NCBI GenBank assembly: GCA_022578965.1
Contig: MU400517.1
Span: 1-64,000, forward strand
DNA: 64,000 nt
DNA from: Xylaria sp. FL1777
Taxonomy: Eukaryota; Ascomycota; Sordariomycetes; Xylariales; Xylariaceae
Direction of reading: 5' to 3'
Position 1 is the first letter of the stretch; every line of letters begins with the position of its first letter. The position numbers and the translations under genes were made by a program. The notes under the pieces are model-generated. The model worked only from the letters and a program-made list of their open reading frames with translations. It did not search any database and was not told the DNA's origin. Below are positions 22,437 to 33,187 of the stretch, piece after piece.

Positions 22437-24707
22437 ATGATCTACGGCGGGAGCGGTAACACGGCTGAGCTCGCCATCTCTCGACCTGGTTCCCCGCCTG
22501 GCATGTCTTCCTCGAAGTCGTCCAAGGCATCCTCTCTACGTTCTTTCACCTCGGATATCGGTGACGATGTAAGCGCCAGTGTCGGGCATTTCGAAGAGAT
22601 TGGCCTGGAGGACGATGCAATATCGAACGACTCCCACTCTAGATCTAATCCCATCCCGAACCCCTATATGTCTACATTCGCCTCTGATCTCCGGGCCGTC
22701 TCCGCGAAGCACGTTGGCCCTAACCTTCACCCTCAGACCCGTGATCTCTCCCACCCTCGAATGCAACGCGACGTAATATCCCTCACAAAGATGAGGCCGG
22801 TGGCACCCTCCCTTGCCACTCAGTTCCGCGATACAAGCACACAGAGTCTCACTTTGAACGTTGGGCACAGACCGCGATTGGCTAATAGGGCCCTCTCTAC
22901 TCGCTCTGCCTCCTCAGTTAGCACCGCCCGTCGCCATCGAAGCCCTAGCCCCAACTTGCCGCCGAATTCCCTCGCTCCCCGCGACCCAAATATAGCTCCA
23001 AGACCGCGTAGGAGCAGTTGGCAGTCGACTCGAGAGACGAAACCGGCGCCTGCTGCGGAAAGAGAGTTCGACGACGACGATGGTGACGATGACATTCCCG
23101 ACGGCTTCATTCTTGACAACGTTCCCCTATCCCCTCGGCCACCGAGCGAACGATCCAGTAGCCGGCCCGTCTCAGCCTCGACGTCACCGGAAAGACCGCC
23201 CAAGGAACGCGTACGCAGTGTTGGGAATGGCACACCACCTGTTGCCGCTGATCAGGGATCCTTGAAATCACCAACGTGGAGGTCCGATCATTCTAGCGAT
23301 TCGCAGAGGTCGACGGCTCTCTCCCCGATTAAAGGTCGGGCAAAGAGTTGGACTGCTGCAATCTCAGGCTTGAATGCCGAAGCCAAGGCGCTTACGGAGA
23401 AACTTGAGGAACATGCTGACGAACTGGAGAGGCGAGGTGTGCTACAGTCTACTATCCGTCCAGCACCCAAACCCCGAGTCAAGTCTGCCCTCGCTGAGCT
23501 ACCCCCGCTTCGAAGAAGCAATATTATGATTGACCCGCTGCCGATATCCAAGGAGAAAGAGGCCGTCCTCTCGCGAACGAGACCCTCGTGGCTACCGCCC
23601 AAGGATCCGGCCGAGGAGAAGAAGCATCTAAAGGAATATCAAAAAATGATGGCAAGTAGCATGGAAGCCGACAAAAAGAGAGAGGCTGCTCGTCGGGACA
23701 AGGAAAAGAACGAAGCCAAGGCTACCGGCGATCGCATGCGAATTTGGGAAGAGGATATACTAACGAGGTGGGATGTTGCTATGCAGGAAGAGCGGACAAA
23801 GGCCCTGTGGTGGAAGGGGATACCTCCTCGGAGTCGCTGCGCCGTCTGGTCTCGCGCCATTGGAAATGAGTTGGGATTGACGGCCGCGTCATTCCAGGCA
23901 GCACTATCAAGAGCTTCTGAAGTAGAGAAGCGGGTGGAGGAAGGGAACACCACAGCCAACGACGAACGAAAAATGTCGTGGTTTTCGGAGATGCGAGCAG
24001 ACGTCGAAGAGAGAACCTGGGCAGAGCTTAAAATCTTCCAAGCCGGTGCGCCTCTGCACCAAAGCGTAATCGATGTCCTCCGTGCATATTCGATGTATAG
24101 GAGCGACATCGGCTACGTAACCGGATGTCATGTACGATTTTCTCTCTCTCCTCGCTCCCTTACCCCCTGTCTTCATAGCCCCGGAAACCCGCTGAAGTAT
24201 ACAAATGCTGACATTGAACAGACCATCGCCGCGCTTTTACTTCTCAATCTCGACTCCGCTGCTTCTGCGTTTATCGCTTTGGCGAATGTCCTCAACCGAC
24301 CACTGCCATTGTCTTTTTACTCAGGCGACCAAGGAGCTCGGTCATCAGTGTACCAGCTCGTAAACCAGATATTAGCTGCAAAAGCACCCCAGCTTCATAA
24401 ATATCTCAGTAACCCTACCACCATTGGCCTGGATTTCGACGTTTGCCTAAATGATATCTTCATGACTATCTTTACTCGGCATTTAAGTCTTGATGACTGC
24501 ACAAGGCTATGGGATGTATTTATATTCGAGGGAGATCGGGTTTTAATCCATGCTGCTGTGGCGCTGTTATTGGAGAGCGAGATCTCACTACTCAGTGCCC
24601 GATCAGCGGTTGAGTTCCAAAAGGTTCTCGGAGATTACTCGAAGGTCACACACCAATTCCAGGATGATGAAGTATTCATCAGGCGTGTCCAAGGCCTTGC
24701 GAAGTGA
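22437..24707 (+). CDS. TBC (Rab GTPase-activating-like) domain protein
   Basis: Exons 22437-24131 and 24222-24707 give 726 residues. Residues 1-430 are Ser/Pro/Arg-rich and disordered, with an acidic patch (FDDDDGDDDIPDGF) and a helical segment with ALTEKLEEHADELERR. The TBC domain spans roughly 450-720: WWKGIPPRSRCAVW, then RADVEERTW carrying the arginine finger, GYVTGCH in place of the usual YxQG glutamine-finger motif, TIAALLLLNLD, and the late TBC block DDCTRLWDVFIFEGD. The family stimulates GTP hydrolysis by Rab proteins in membrane traffic. The 90-base intron (GTACGA...AACAG) has no stop and keeps frame, so a 756-residue unspliced reading is possible, but splicing restores the domain. 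The start is the first ATG after a long C/T-rich leader. Confidence 0.85.
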   Translation: MIYGGSGNTAELAISRPGSPPGMSSSKSSKASSLRSFTSDIGDDVSASVGHFEEIGLEDDAISNDSHSRSNPIPNPYMSTFASDLRAVSAKHVGPNLHPQTRDLSHPRMQRDVISLTKMRPVAPSLATQFRDTSTQSLTLNVGHRPRLANRALSTRSASSVSTARRHRSPSPNLPPNSLAPRDPNIAPRPRRSSWQSTRETKPAPAAEREFDDDDGDDDIPDGFILDNVPLSPRPPSERSSSRPVSASTSPERPPKERVRSVGNGTPPVAADQGSLKSPTWRSDHSSDSQRSTALSPIKGRAKSWTAAISGLNAEAKALTEKLEEHADELERRGVLQSTIRPAPKPRVKSALAELPPLRRSNIMIDPLPISKEKEAVLSRTRPSWLPPKDPAEEKKHLKEYQKMMASSMEADKKREAARRDKEKNEAKATGDRMRIWEEDILTRWDVAMQEERTKALWWKGIPPRSRCAVWSRAIGNELGLTAASFQAALSRASEVEKRVEEGNTTANDERKMSWFSEMRADVEERTWAELKIFQAGAPLHQSVIDVLRAYSMYRSDIGYVTGCHVRFSLSPRSLTPCLHSPGNPLKYTNADIEQTIAALLLLNLDSAASAFIALANVLNRPLPLSFYSGDQGARSSVYQLVNQILAAKAPQLHKYLSNPTTIGLDFDVCLNDIFMTIFTRHLSLDDCTRLWDVFIFEGDRVLIHAAVALLLESEISLLSARSAVEFQKVLGDYSKVTHQFQDDEVFIRRVQGLAK

Positions 24708-27592
24708 TGGGTATCGGCGCATCAAGATAATCACGACCTTACGATCTGGACGATTTCACAGCTAGTACAGCGAAGTTAACGGGCATAGAGCGGAATTCTT
24801 TTCATGGTTCGCGCTCATACGGGCATATGTTTCGTTTCAGTGTCTCAATGGCTTGTTCGTGCCCAATTACCTTCGGACATGTATGGGCAAGCAGCACTCG
24901 CAGGCGTATTGAACCTATATCTGGCACATGATGAAACGCTCGGCTGACCAGTCCTGGTAGTTACGCATGTTGACCTGGTCTTAATCTAATTCTGAAGTTT
25001 CGGTTCCATGCATATTCTGAGACTAAGCTGTTCAGTTTAGCCTCGCATACCTACGAATTTATTATTTAAATTTATTAGTACATATGCTACCAAGAACGGA
25101 GCGCCAGATCATGTCAAAATAATTCTGTTTTCAAACTTAATTATGTACTTATTCGATATTATAACCACCTCCCAACCTAGTGGCACTACCAGCATGAGGG
25201 ATTAGCCGAACATAGTCTTAGTTATATTTATGCACATCGTCACTGTACTTCTCCAAGCCGCACCCTTTCTTTCTCGCTCAGCGTTACATCGTGATAGCTG
25301 CTTTAGAGATCATCCATATTTAATGGCTTACTATGGAGCCTGTAGACCCCATCATCGATACATACATTTCGATCTGAGTAATACAACGTGTAAGCTGGGC
25401 ACATAGTTTATAACTACGTTACCAAGCGTCCCACCAATGCTGACTTCCGGAGCCAGAAAGATTCTGTGAAAAGGCAGAAGGAATCGTACCGTTGTTATTT
25501 GTGCGGTTTACGTGGCAATTTAAATTTCCCAAATCTACTACCCTTTCGAGCATTTTAGGGCGGAGACTGTGCAGGGGATATTTGGGCCATAGTGTGAATA
25601 TGTGACTTCCGTCTTCGTTCATGACCAGCATCATCTTTTACAGAGGGAAAGTGAGAGTTATAAATTCAAGATAGTGTTGCATCACTTAATGCAATGTGTT
25701 CTGTAGCAACCTAAGGACAAAACGCCTTCGCAGACATTTTGGATACCTAAGGTTAGGCATTTCATGTGATCAATTTAAGAGATTGCCTTTCTTTCTAAAC
25801 TGACTTTAACTGAAGAGGAGCATGTAGTTACATTAATAACTGATTATTTAAACCATATTGGTCGTCTATTATTAAGGAAAATTGCGCTGGTTATATGTAT
25901 AATTACACATAGTTTGTAGCAGATTATTTACCACCATGTACTAATATTAGAGTAGCGAGCAAAGTCAACGCATCGTCGGTTACCTCAGTTAGTTAGAGCG
26001 TCGTACCAATATAGACCGATGTATATGTAGCAATGCGAAGGCCCCTCTTTGCTAGTGTTGGATCAGATATCCTGGGATGTCTATACTCCTAACGCTACAC
26101 CGTGAACTTATCTATCTGAAGTCGTGCCATGAGGGTTTATAGTATCGTTAGATACAGGGATCATATCTGCCTTAGTCACGAGCCAACAGCTCAGCATCTG
26201 GCTACTTGCTGCAACAAGGCTGCCTCTCTGTAGCACGATCACTTAGACGCAGATGAACAAGGGCATCTCTCGTATTCGGACTTTCCTGGGTGTCGGTAAC
26301 ATGGGCGAACATCAGGGCAAGGCATGTCAAAGAAACAGCCAAAGTCTATCATGCAACGACAGAACGGGGCGATACCCACACAGCGACGTGGAATATGTCG
26401 GTCCAGAAACTCATGGCGAGAATCGAGGTATATAGTCTACTCATGAAGTGTCTATATGTGTTCCACGGCGGCCCAGGAGGGACGGCTGTGTAGAGTTACG
26501 AGGAAGTTGTAATGGTTGAATCACACGAGGGTGCGTCCTACACTTCGAGACTGCTGATACTGTCGACTCCTTTTGCTTTGCATTGTATATATGGCTTGGG
26601 AATGAGCCACCGCTGAGGAGGAATCTATAACACGAGGTCTTGGTAAGATGGTTAAGTTCGCGCTGGCGGGAAGCTGACTTGAATAACCTACGGAACAAAA
26701 TAGACCCAACGCAATCCTTACCAGAGCAACTATCAAAAGCTGCATGCAGTGATCTGGAGTCCGGCTAGGCTGCCACTGCCGAGGCGTACACGAAATGACT
26801 ACGTGCATACCTAGGTATGAAGAATAAAGGTAGCTGTTAGTGTATCGGTGACCTCTGCCCTCTACACTTTGTGGTTGAGACGTAAGACTTGGACAAAACG
26901 CGTTTAAACCGCGTGATCACGTGACAGCCCCACACTCATCCCCCACAACAGGATACCTAAGTACCTAGGTACTTACTTAAAGATACCTTAGGTCCTTAGG
27001 TATGAACATTAATAGTAGGTACCTAGGCAGATGGGTAGGTAAACCTATAGACTCACTGTCATTTATCGTTTATTGTACCATAGCTCCTGATACCTATGTT
27101 TAGGTCTTCTTGAATTAAACCATGGCAAGTATTACTTATATTCTAGCTACCAGACATAGGGGCACTACTGAGAAATACTGGTTACCTCCAGCTCAGCTCA
27201 GCTCTTGAGGATATCGACTTGTGTCGATCCACCATGCCTACACTTGTCATAGAGCCATAAAAATATCTGGCTCAGTACGACATGCTCGTAAGCCTAGACG
27301 CCTCGGACTATTTTAATCCTTTGCTCAAGCATCAACCCAGCGAGAGACGCACCCTAAACCCCCCTAAATCCCATTCGTCGACTAACATCGGGCATCAACA
27401 CGCCAATCGGCAGTGCCTCCAACTGATGTCCAGACTTCACAGCACTATGCCATGGAAATAACGCTTGTTGAATTATGATCGAATATGGTTGGAAAGGAGC
27501 ACCACTCGCAGAGTTAAGTGCATACAGGATACAAGAATCGAAGTATGGCAAGGATTTGACAATCAATCACTCTCCTCTGCTTCATTCTTGCA
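24708..27592. other. Gene-poor intergenic region
   Basis: About 2.9 kb with no supported protein gene. AT-rich around 25050-25920. It holds a tRNA-Ile-like relic (25974-26070) and TACCTAGGTA palindromes at 26952-27042. Short frames at 26250-26490 show no conserved motif. Confidence 0.45.
25974..26070 (+). pseudogene. tRNA-Ile(AAU)-like relic with intron-like insert
   Basis: The D-arm region CTCAGTTAGTTAGAGC and the anticodon arm TCGTA...TGCGAAGGCCCC match eukaryotic tRNA-Ile. An insert of about 21 bases sits at the normal 37/38 intron position. The anticodon would be AAT. However, the conserved T before the anticodon is C, the D-stem is mismatched, the T-arm (TTGGATCAG) lacks the GTTCGA box and no 3' acceptor strand pairs. 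It is therefore most likely a degenerate copy. Confidence 0.3.
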
Positions 27593-27865
27593 ATGGTCCG
27601 AAAGATACTTGGGAGATGGTCTGACTTCGATCTTGCAGCAGAGTTTGTCGCTCGCCAAGGGAATAGGGACAGGCAAGACCAGTGCCAAAAATTCAGCCAG
27701 GAGAGTCAAACTTGGGAACAAGATAGGGCATCCAGAAGTCCAGCCAACCCTAGTCAATCCTCATCTGCAGATAGTTCAGAACAAGGCTCTGCTGTATTGA
27801 GCTTTGACCTAGATGAGATGGCGCAGGCTTTTCAATGGCTAAGCCAAGCTGTTGACAGTGTGTAA
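27593..27865 (+). CDS. Small open reading frame of unknown function
   Basis: Ninety codons from an ATG. The second half is Ser/Gln-rich and ends in an amphipathic segment (FDLDEMAQAFQWL). A second frame is open over the first part (27465-27800), so the coding frame is uncertain. No domain was recognised. It may be a relic exon of the decayed membrane protein downstream, or chance. Confidence 0.2.
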   Translation: MVRKILGRWSDFDLAAEFVARQGNRDRQDQCQKFSQESQTWEQDRASRSPANPSQSSSADSSEQGSAVLSFDLDEMAQAFQWLSQAVDSV

Positions 27866-28251
27866 AGGCAAACGGATATGAGCAACCTTTTGCGCGTCTC
27901 TCTCCCCACCATTTATTATCAGTGGAGGATGAGATGACCGTTGCCGAATCGCATTATGCGCAACGGCTCTATAGCCTCAGCGCAGCGGGCTATAGCTACT
28001 GATCCCGAGAACGTAAGGAAGGCTGATTACTTGGTTGAACCTCTTGAGGACCTAAGCGTCGTCGATCTTGCCCGGAGACCGCTATATGTACTTGGTAAGA
28101 TCAACGATGGCAAGCGTAGCAAGTGTGCTTTTTACGTGGATATGAGTCAAGAAGGAGAGCCTAAGTCGCTGGATTAGGTACCTACTACAAGCTCCCAAGC
28201 ATCCTTTGTGGTAATAAGGTAGTTAAGTACCGCCATCTACGGTAATATAGA

Positions 28252-28682
28252 CTTGTGTATGTCGTTGTCAGGACCGTCCTCAACGCTGATGAGACCTCTC
28301 CAACATCGGCCGAAACCTTGCAGACGGGAACATCAACAGGAAGGTCGGGGACGAAAACAACGACTACTAGCAACGGCCCTGCTGGCTCGACGGCTTTTTC
28401 AGCTTCGTATGACAGACACACTTCAAATGAATCAGACGAAGAAGGGAATACTAAGGTGAAGGGTTACGTACATAGGGGTCGGTCGGAGCAGCTGTTGGTA
28501 CAGTCCTCATTGTCGCCTTTATATGCCTGGGGTACAAATGCTACCAGCATCACGAAGCGAAGCACGTTCCAGGGAATACGCAAGGGCTTGTCATGTATAC
28601 GGCTCACAAGGGTATGTATGACCGGACAGACGCATATGCACCCGGGATACTACCTGCCAGTGGTGCTAAAATACAGTCCTAG
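28252..28682 (+). pseudogene. Broken single-pass membrane protein (Ser/Thr-rich ectodomain, TM, tail)
   Basis: From an acceptor-like TATAG at 28251 the frame encodes a Ser/Thr/Gly-rich stalk with TKTTTTSNG, ending in an acidic segment (NESDEEGNTK). Twenty bases later (28456-28475, with GT and AG ends but too short for a normal intron) a different frame opens with a glycine/alanine-rich transmembrane segment (VGTVLIVAFICLGYKC) and a His/Lys-rich cytoplasmic tail, ending at TAG 28680-28682. This is the layout of fungal cell-surface sensor or adhesin-like proteins. The N-terminal part is unclear; a possible earlier exon is the 78-codon frame 27941-28177. Either it is a pseudogene or the exon boundaries differ. 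Confidence 0.35.
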
Positions 28683-29847
28683 ACCACCACAGGAGCTGCC
28701 TGGGCACCCGACGAAGACTCGTCAGCCAAAAGTTTTATGCATCTTTATTATTACTTGAGCAGGAGGAGTATGGCTCATTGAAAGCTTCAATAATGAGCGA
28801 GAGAATTGAGAGCTCAACCCCCTTCCTCCATAGAGAGCGACACTACATAGGTACCAGATAAAGGTGAGTAGAAGGGAGGGAAAAAAGGGATCGATTTTTG
28901 AAAGCTAGACAAGCGGCAGTGACCTCTCCCGCGTCGCTACGGACAGAGAGTGTGTATAACCAAGTTCAAAAATTGAAAAAGAGTGGAAGGGAATAAAAAT
29001 ATAAGGCAAGGTGTAGGTCTGGTCAGTATTAAGGTCGACTCATCACCTTCGCATTGCTATGTACACATATCTATGTATTAGTAGGACACTCTAACTAACT
29101 TACCTAACAGACCAATCAATAGTTATTGACCGTGTCTTTGCTATTGGAATTCATGTGTATCTATTCCTTTCATCGTACAACATCATTCCTAAACGGTGGC
29201 TATGCGTGTTATAAGGCTCCTTAGTATCTGAATGGAATACTCGGCTCCGAGTTTGCTTTCAATCACAATATTGATAATTATTCTCTTGAACTCCATCTAT
29301 CCCTTGCTCTAATGCCAATACTAGCCCTAAGCTGGTGGGTTCTGCCTTTCGTTCTCCGAACTGATTTCCTGGCGAGATGGATCCGGAGACGTTAAGAGTT
29401 TGTAATGTACCTTGAAAGGAGGCGACATATAACTTTACCCCTAGTATTTTAGAATCGTGAATATTTTGCACGATAATGAGGAATATGCCCAAAAGAATAT
29501 TGAAATTCAAGTCTTATTAAAAAATATCGGCAATTATTTAAGTCCGGATTAGATGTTAAGGGCTTGCTACTTCTATCCGTTGTAACTGGGAATTTGATTA
29601 TAACTGCTAGTCTTAAATATATCGCTAGTGCCGTCGATATCGCGGGAATTGTCTTATAATATAATATTCTGCTAATTTACTACTCCTAGTTCTAAACTTG
29701 ATAGAGAGATACCTTACTTTGGCGCCCGGGGTCTAAGCACACATTTATGGTTGCTGTCTGGTTCACGATGCAGAGAAGCTTCACTGTATATCTAATCAAA
29801 ACTCAGCCAAGGGGGGAATCAGAGGATAAAAATATATCAAAAAACCT
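28683..29847. other. Intergenic region, AT-rich toward the monooxygenase 3' end
   Basis: No supported gene. 29260-29690 is AT-rich, with ATATAATATAATATT-like stretches. It contains the 3' end of the minus-strand monooxygenase. Confidence 0.45.
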
Positions 29848-31800
29848 TTAAGCGACACTGGGTATCACACCATCTAACTTGCCGTCAGCACGCCACTTCG
29901 CCACGAGTTCCCAAAATGCAGGTATGCCTGCGCTCCAGGGCGACCGCTTAGCAAATCTTATGAGTTCCTCCTGGCTCCTCCCCTTAGCCATATCGCCAGG
30001 GCCTGCCTCACCGGTGAGATAACCGGGCGTGCAAACGGAAATGGTGGCAAAGCGTCCGGCGCCCTGTAATATGCGCATACACCAGGCCTGCTCAGCCGCG
30101 AGGTCGACCTCGACGGTGACGCGCCTCTGCGCCTTTGTCTTGTCGCCGACTCTCGCATGACTTTCGCCTATAATGTACGCTGATAACCGGGCCAGCGTGT
30201 CAAGCACGGAGGCGTGGTTCGCGCCGACGGGACTCTGCGCGACACCCAGCCAGAACAGATTCGGGAACCCGTTCGATGCAACGCCATACAGCGTCGACAC
30301 GCCCTCTGTGGAGAATTTCTCGGATAGATCTCGCCCGTTCCGCCCGTACACTTTCATCCCTGCACGGATCGCCGGGTCGCCGCCGTCGAGGATCGGCGAC
30401 CGATAGCCCGTGCCCAGAACGACGATGTCAAGCGGGTACTCGACGCCGTTGGCGACGACGCCCGAGGTCGTTACGCTGTCGAGGCCCTTGCCGTCCGTGT
30501 CGACGAGGTGCACGTGCGCGTTGTTGAAGGTCTGCAGGTACGTGTCGCTGTAGGTCGGCCGCTTGCACCACGACGGATACCACGGCGTCAGCTTCTCGGC
30601 CGTCACCGGGTCTCGTACGATGTCCTTGACGCGCTGGCGTAGGGCCGTCATGCGCGGGGCGTCGAGCGCCAGGAACCGCGCAACCATATCGGGGATCTGC
30701 TCTGGCGCGACTGCGGCGAACTCGGGGTCGCCTGTGACTGCGCGGTAGGTGCCCAGATGCGACCACTCGTCATCGACGAGGTTCGGGACGCCGTCCGGCA
30801 AGACGCCCGCCATACACTGCATGAAGTTGGCATTACGCTTGTCGGACCAGCCGGGTTCGCTGGCTATAGACGTGTTCCATTCGGTAGGATCCGTCGGCTT
30901 CTGGCCGCGACTGAATACGGCGCTCGGAGTGCGCTGAAAGACGTAAAGTTCCTTGACGTACTTCGCTAGGTATGGCACCACCTGGATGGCCGTGGCGCCT
31001 GTGCCGATGATTCCGACTCGTTTACCAGCCAGTTTGGAGAGCTCTGGAAATGGCTCCTCCGACGAGCCCCCGGTGACGTCGTAGTTCCACCGCGACGTGT
31101 GGAATATGTCTCCCTTGAAACCCTCGAACCCGACACCACCAACCTTGGGCACCTGTGGCGTCGCCAGTAGGCCGGCCGTCATGTAGACGAACTCGGCGTT
31201 CACAGAGAGGGAGCCCTTTTCTTGCCCCTTTGGTCCTCGCCACGTAGACAGGCCGACCTTGTAGTGGCGGGCTGCATCGTCCCACTCGGCCTTGTCTATT
31301 TGCGCTCGGAAGAGAATCTTGTCCCCTAAGTCGTACTTCTTGACTACATCTTGGAGGTAATGGCGGATCTCGACGCCAGGAGCATACTTGTGCGTCGGCA
31401 TGTAGCCCATTTCTTCTAGTAGGGGCAAGTATATATAAGCCTCGACATCGCAATGGAGACCTGCGTACCGGTTCCAGTACCACGTGCCACCGACTCCGCC
31501 GGCAGTCTCGACAAGCCGTATCTGATCGGCCGTAAACCCCTGCTGGATGAGGCGCACGGCCGCCACGATGCCGCCAAGGCCAGCGCCTGCGATCAGGAAC
31601 TTGGGGCAGTCGCCGGGCTTGAGAGGAGGTGTTTGCGCATCGAGAGCCGCGTGGTCAGCCCAGGTGTCGTCGGCTAAATGGCGCAGACGGTCGCTGTCGC
31701 TCTGGGACAGCGCCTCGAACTGCGAGATGCCCTCTGCCTTCACGCGCTTCTGTGCCTCCTCGGCATACTTCTGTTGAACTTGAGCGAATTCAGCGGCCAT
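29848..31800 (-). CDS. Baeyer-Villiger-type flavin monooxygenase
   Basis: Single exon, 650 residues from the first ATG in frame (31800). An upstream TTG extension exists but has no ATG. It is predicted to use FAD and NADPH to insert oxygen into ketones, giving esters or lactones. Visible signatures: the first Rossmann motif GAGLGG (about residue 70) followed by GGVGGTWYWNRYAGLHCDVE; the Baeyer-Villiger fingerprint FxGxxxHxxxW as FKGDIFHTSRW (about 228-238); a second Rossmann motif GTGATA near 264 with VFQRTPS; and VLGTGYRSPILDG near the C-terminal third. The N-terminal 60-residue helical extension is typical of fungal members. The substrate is unknown. The gene is GC-rich compared with flanking DNA, and the frame is intact. 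Confidence 0.9.
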   Translation of the reverse strand: MAAEFAQVQQKYAEEAQKRVKAEGISQFEALSQSDSDRLRHLADDTWADHAALDAQTPPLKPGDCPKFLIAGAGLGGIVAAVRLIQQGFTADQIRLVETAGGVGGTWYWNRYAGLHCDVEAYIYLPLLEEMGYMPTHKYAPGVEIRHYLQDVVKKYDLGDKILFRAQIDKAEWDDAARHYKVGLSTWRGPKGQEKGSLSVNAEFVYMTAGLLATPQVPKVGGVGFEGFKGDIFHTSRWNYDVTGGSSEEPFPELSKLAGKRVGIIGTGATAIQVVPYLAKYVKELYVFQRTPSAVFSRGQKPTDPTEWNTSIASEPGWSDKRNANFMQCMAGVLPDGVPNLVDDEWSHLGTYRAVTGDPEFAAVAPEQIPDMVARFLALDAPRMTALRQRVKDIVRDPVTAEKLTPWYPSWCKRPTYSDTYLQTFNNAHVHLVDTDGKGLDSVTTSGVVANGVEYPLDIVVLGTGYRSPILDGGDPAIRAGMKVYGRNGRDLSEKFSTEGVSTLYGVASNGFPNLFWLGVAQSPVGANHASVLDTLARLSAYIIGESHARVGDKTKAQRRVTVEVDLAAEQAWCMRILQGAGRFATISVCTPGYLTGEAGPGDMAKGRSQEELIRFAKRSPWSAGIPAFWELVAKWRADGKLDGVIPSVA

Positions 31801-33002
31801 GGCGGCAGACAGAGCGGATACTTTCTCCAAGATGACTAGGGCACTTCTTTTCGCGTGGACTGTTTGGGCGGCATCTCAAGAGGAGGGCCATAGATGATAT
31901 ATCTGAGCCATATCCTCACCCGAATACGCTGGCATCCCAGATTTGTTAGCGCGGTGGGGGCCGTGCCTCGACCGGTAAGGACGATGATTCAGTAGTGTAG
32001 TAACCGGTACGAAGGCAAGACACGCATGGCACCATTTCCCATCAGCTGGATGTGTTACGGAGCTGTTATTAAGCGCCCTTAGACGAGACAACTGCGCTAG
32101 ACAGAGGTTTTGGCGAGGGCTATACCGGGGGCTTCTCCCGGACGCGGTAGTGTGCGTAGTATCCCTACTAGTATTAGTATACATACTGCGTATACCTACT
32201 GCGTATACTGCGTATACCGCGTATACTGCGTACACATGTGGTGTGCCAAGAATACCCCGACAAGAGTCGTTTAGCAAATGCGTGATGCAAGGTTCAAGAT
32301 GACTGATGATCTTCAACTAGGTACCTAGGGTATGTACCTACCCCCTCCTAAGCCCCGCGAAATATGTATTAGCTACTTTACTTACACGTCCTCTGCAAGC
32401 GTTACTAGTCACAGCAGTTAGTCTCATTAGTGTGCCAATGCAATGGTTAGAATCTTCGATTCCCACCTCTTTGAAACCCTCAAGCCTTTGAAATACGATA
32501 GGAAGACAGTAGTATAGTAGTATAGGCACTTAGACGTGTATACTACCTACTTACAGGTAGGTGTATGCGTACGGGGACGGTACGCGGTACATAGACATGC
32601 GCAGTAGGTATTTGAGAATACCTACCCCTCACGGTAGATGATTTGTCAGTCACTCCCACCTCACCTATGTAGGTACCTACCTACCTGGGTAAACTTATAA
32701 TAATTGATATTCACTTACTACCACTACATATAGTATACATACCTAGGTAGGTATACGATATCGTTTAGACCATTTCGTACCTGCTCGTATATGAATGGTT
32801 CGAGGCAGAGTAAGGGAACACGTGATGTGATGTAGCTTCCCGGTTCAGGCCTCCCCATCTAGGTATCCTGCATCTGTCATCCCAAACCTGCCCTGATCGG
32901 AAGTGTGAAGCTGTGTAGCTACCTGCAAGAATTGCATACAGTACTGTACCCGGTACCCAAATAGGTAACTTATAAGGTAGTAGGCACTGTATCTATGCAG
33001 AA
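31801..33002. other. Intergenic region with dense palindromic repeats
   Basis: No supported gene. It holds a tandem TACTGCGTATAC array at about 32182-32236 and TACCTAGGTA clusters at 32318-32343 and 32668-32755. The monooxygenase promoter lies at the left end. Confidence 0.5.
32182..32236. repeat. Tandem TACTGCGTA repeat array
   Basis: Imperfect tandem copies of a 9-10-base unit (TACTGCGTAT/ACTGCGTATA, one copy CCGCGTATA). Single copies of the same word or its complement TACGCAGTA recur elsewhere, for example near 33490, 58738, 59194 and 59238. Confidence 0.8.
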
Positions 33003-33128
33003 GGGGGGGGGGGGGGGGGGGGGGGTGAAAAAAAAAAAAAAAAAAAAAATTAAAAAAAAAAAAAAAAAAAAAAATTTTTTTTTTTTTTTATTATTTATTA
33101 AAAAAAAAAAANNNNNNNNNNAACCCCG

Positions 33129-33186
<58 letters not shown>
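33003..33186. other. Assembly gap bounded by homopolymers
   Basis: A run of 23 G, then long A runs, a T run, more A, ten N (33112-33121), then AACCCCG and a run of 58 C. Such a succession of mononucleotide runs around an N gap is characteristic of failed consensus rather than genomic sequence. Frames crossing it are meaningless. Confidence 0.9.

Positions 33187-33187
<1 letters not shown>

Noticed and set aside
30173..31835. Frames on both strands within the monooxygenase
   Set aside because: Out-of-frame shadows of a long GC-rich exon.
31876..32316. Minus-strand frame containing YAVYAVYAV repeats
   Set aside because: Produced by the TACTGCGTA tandem array, not by a protein-coding gene.
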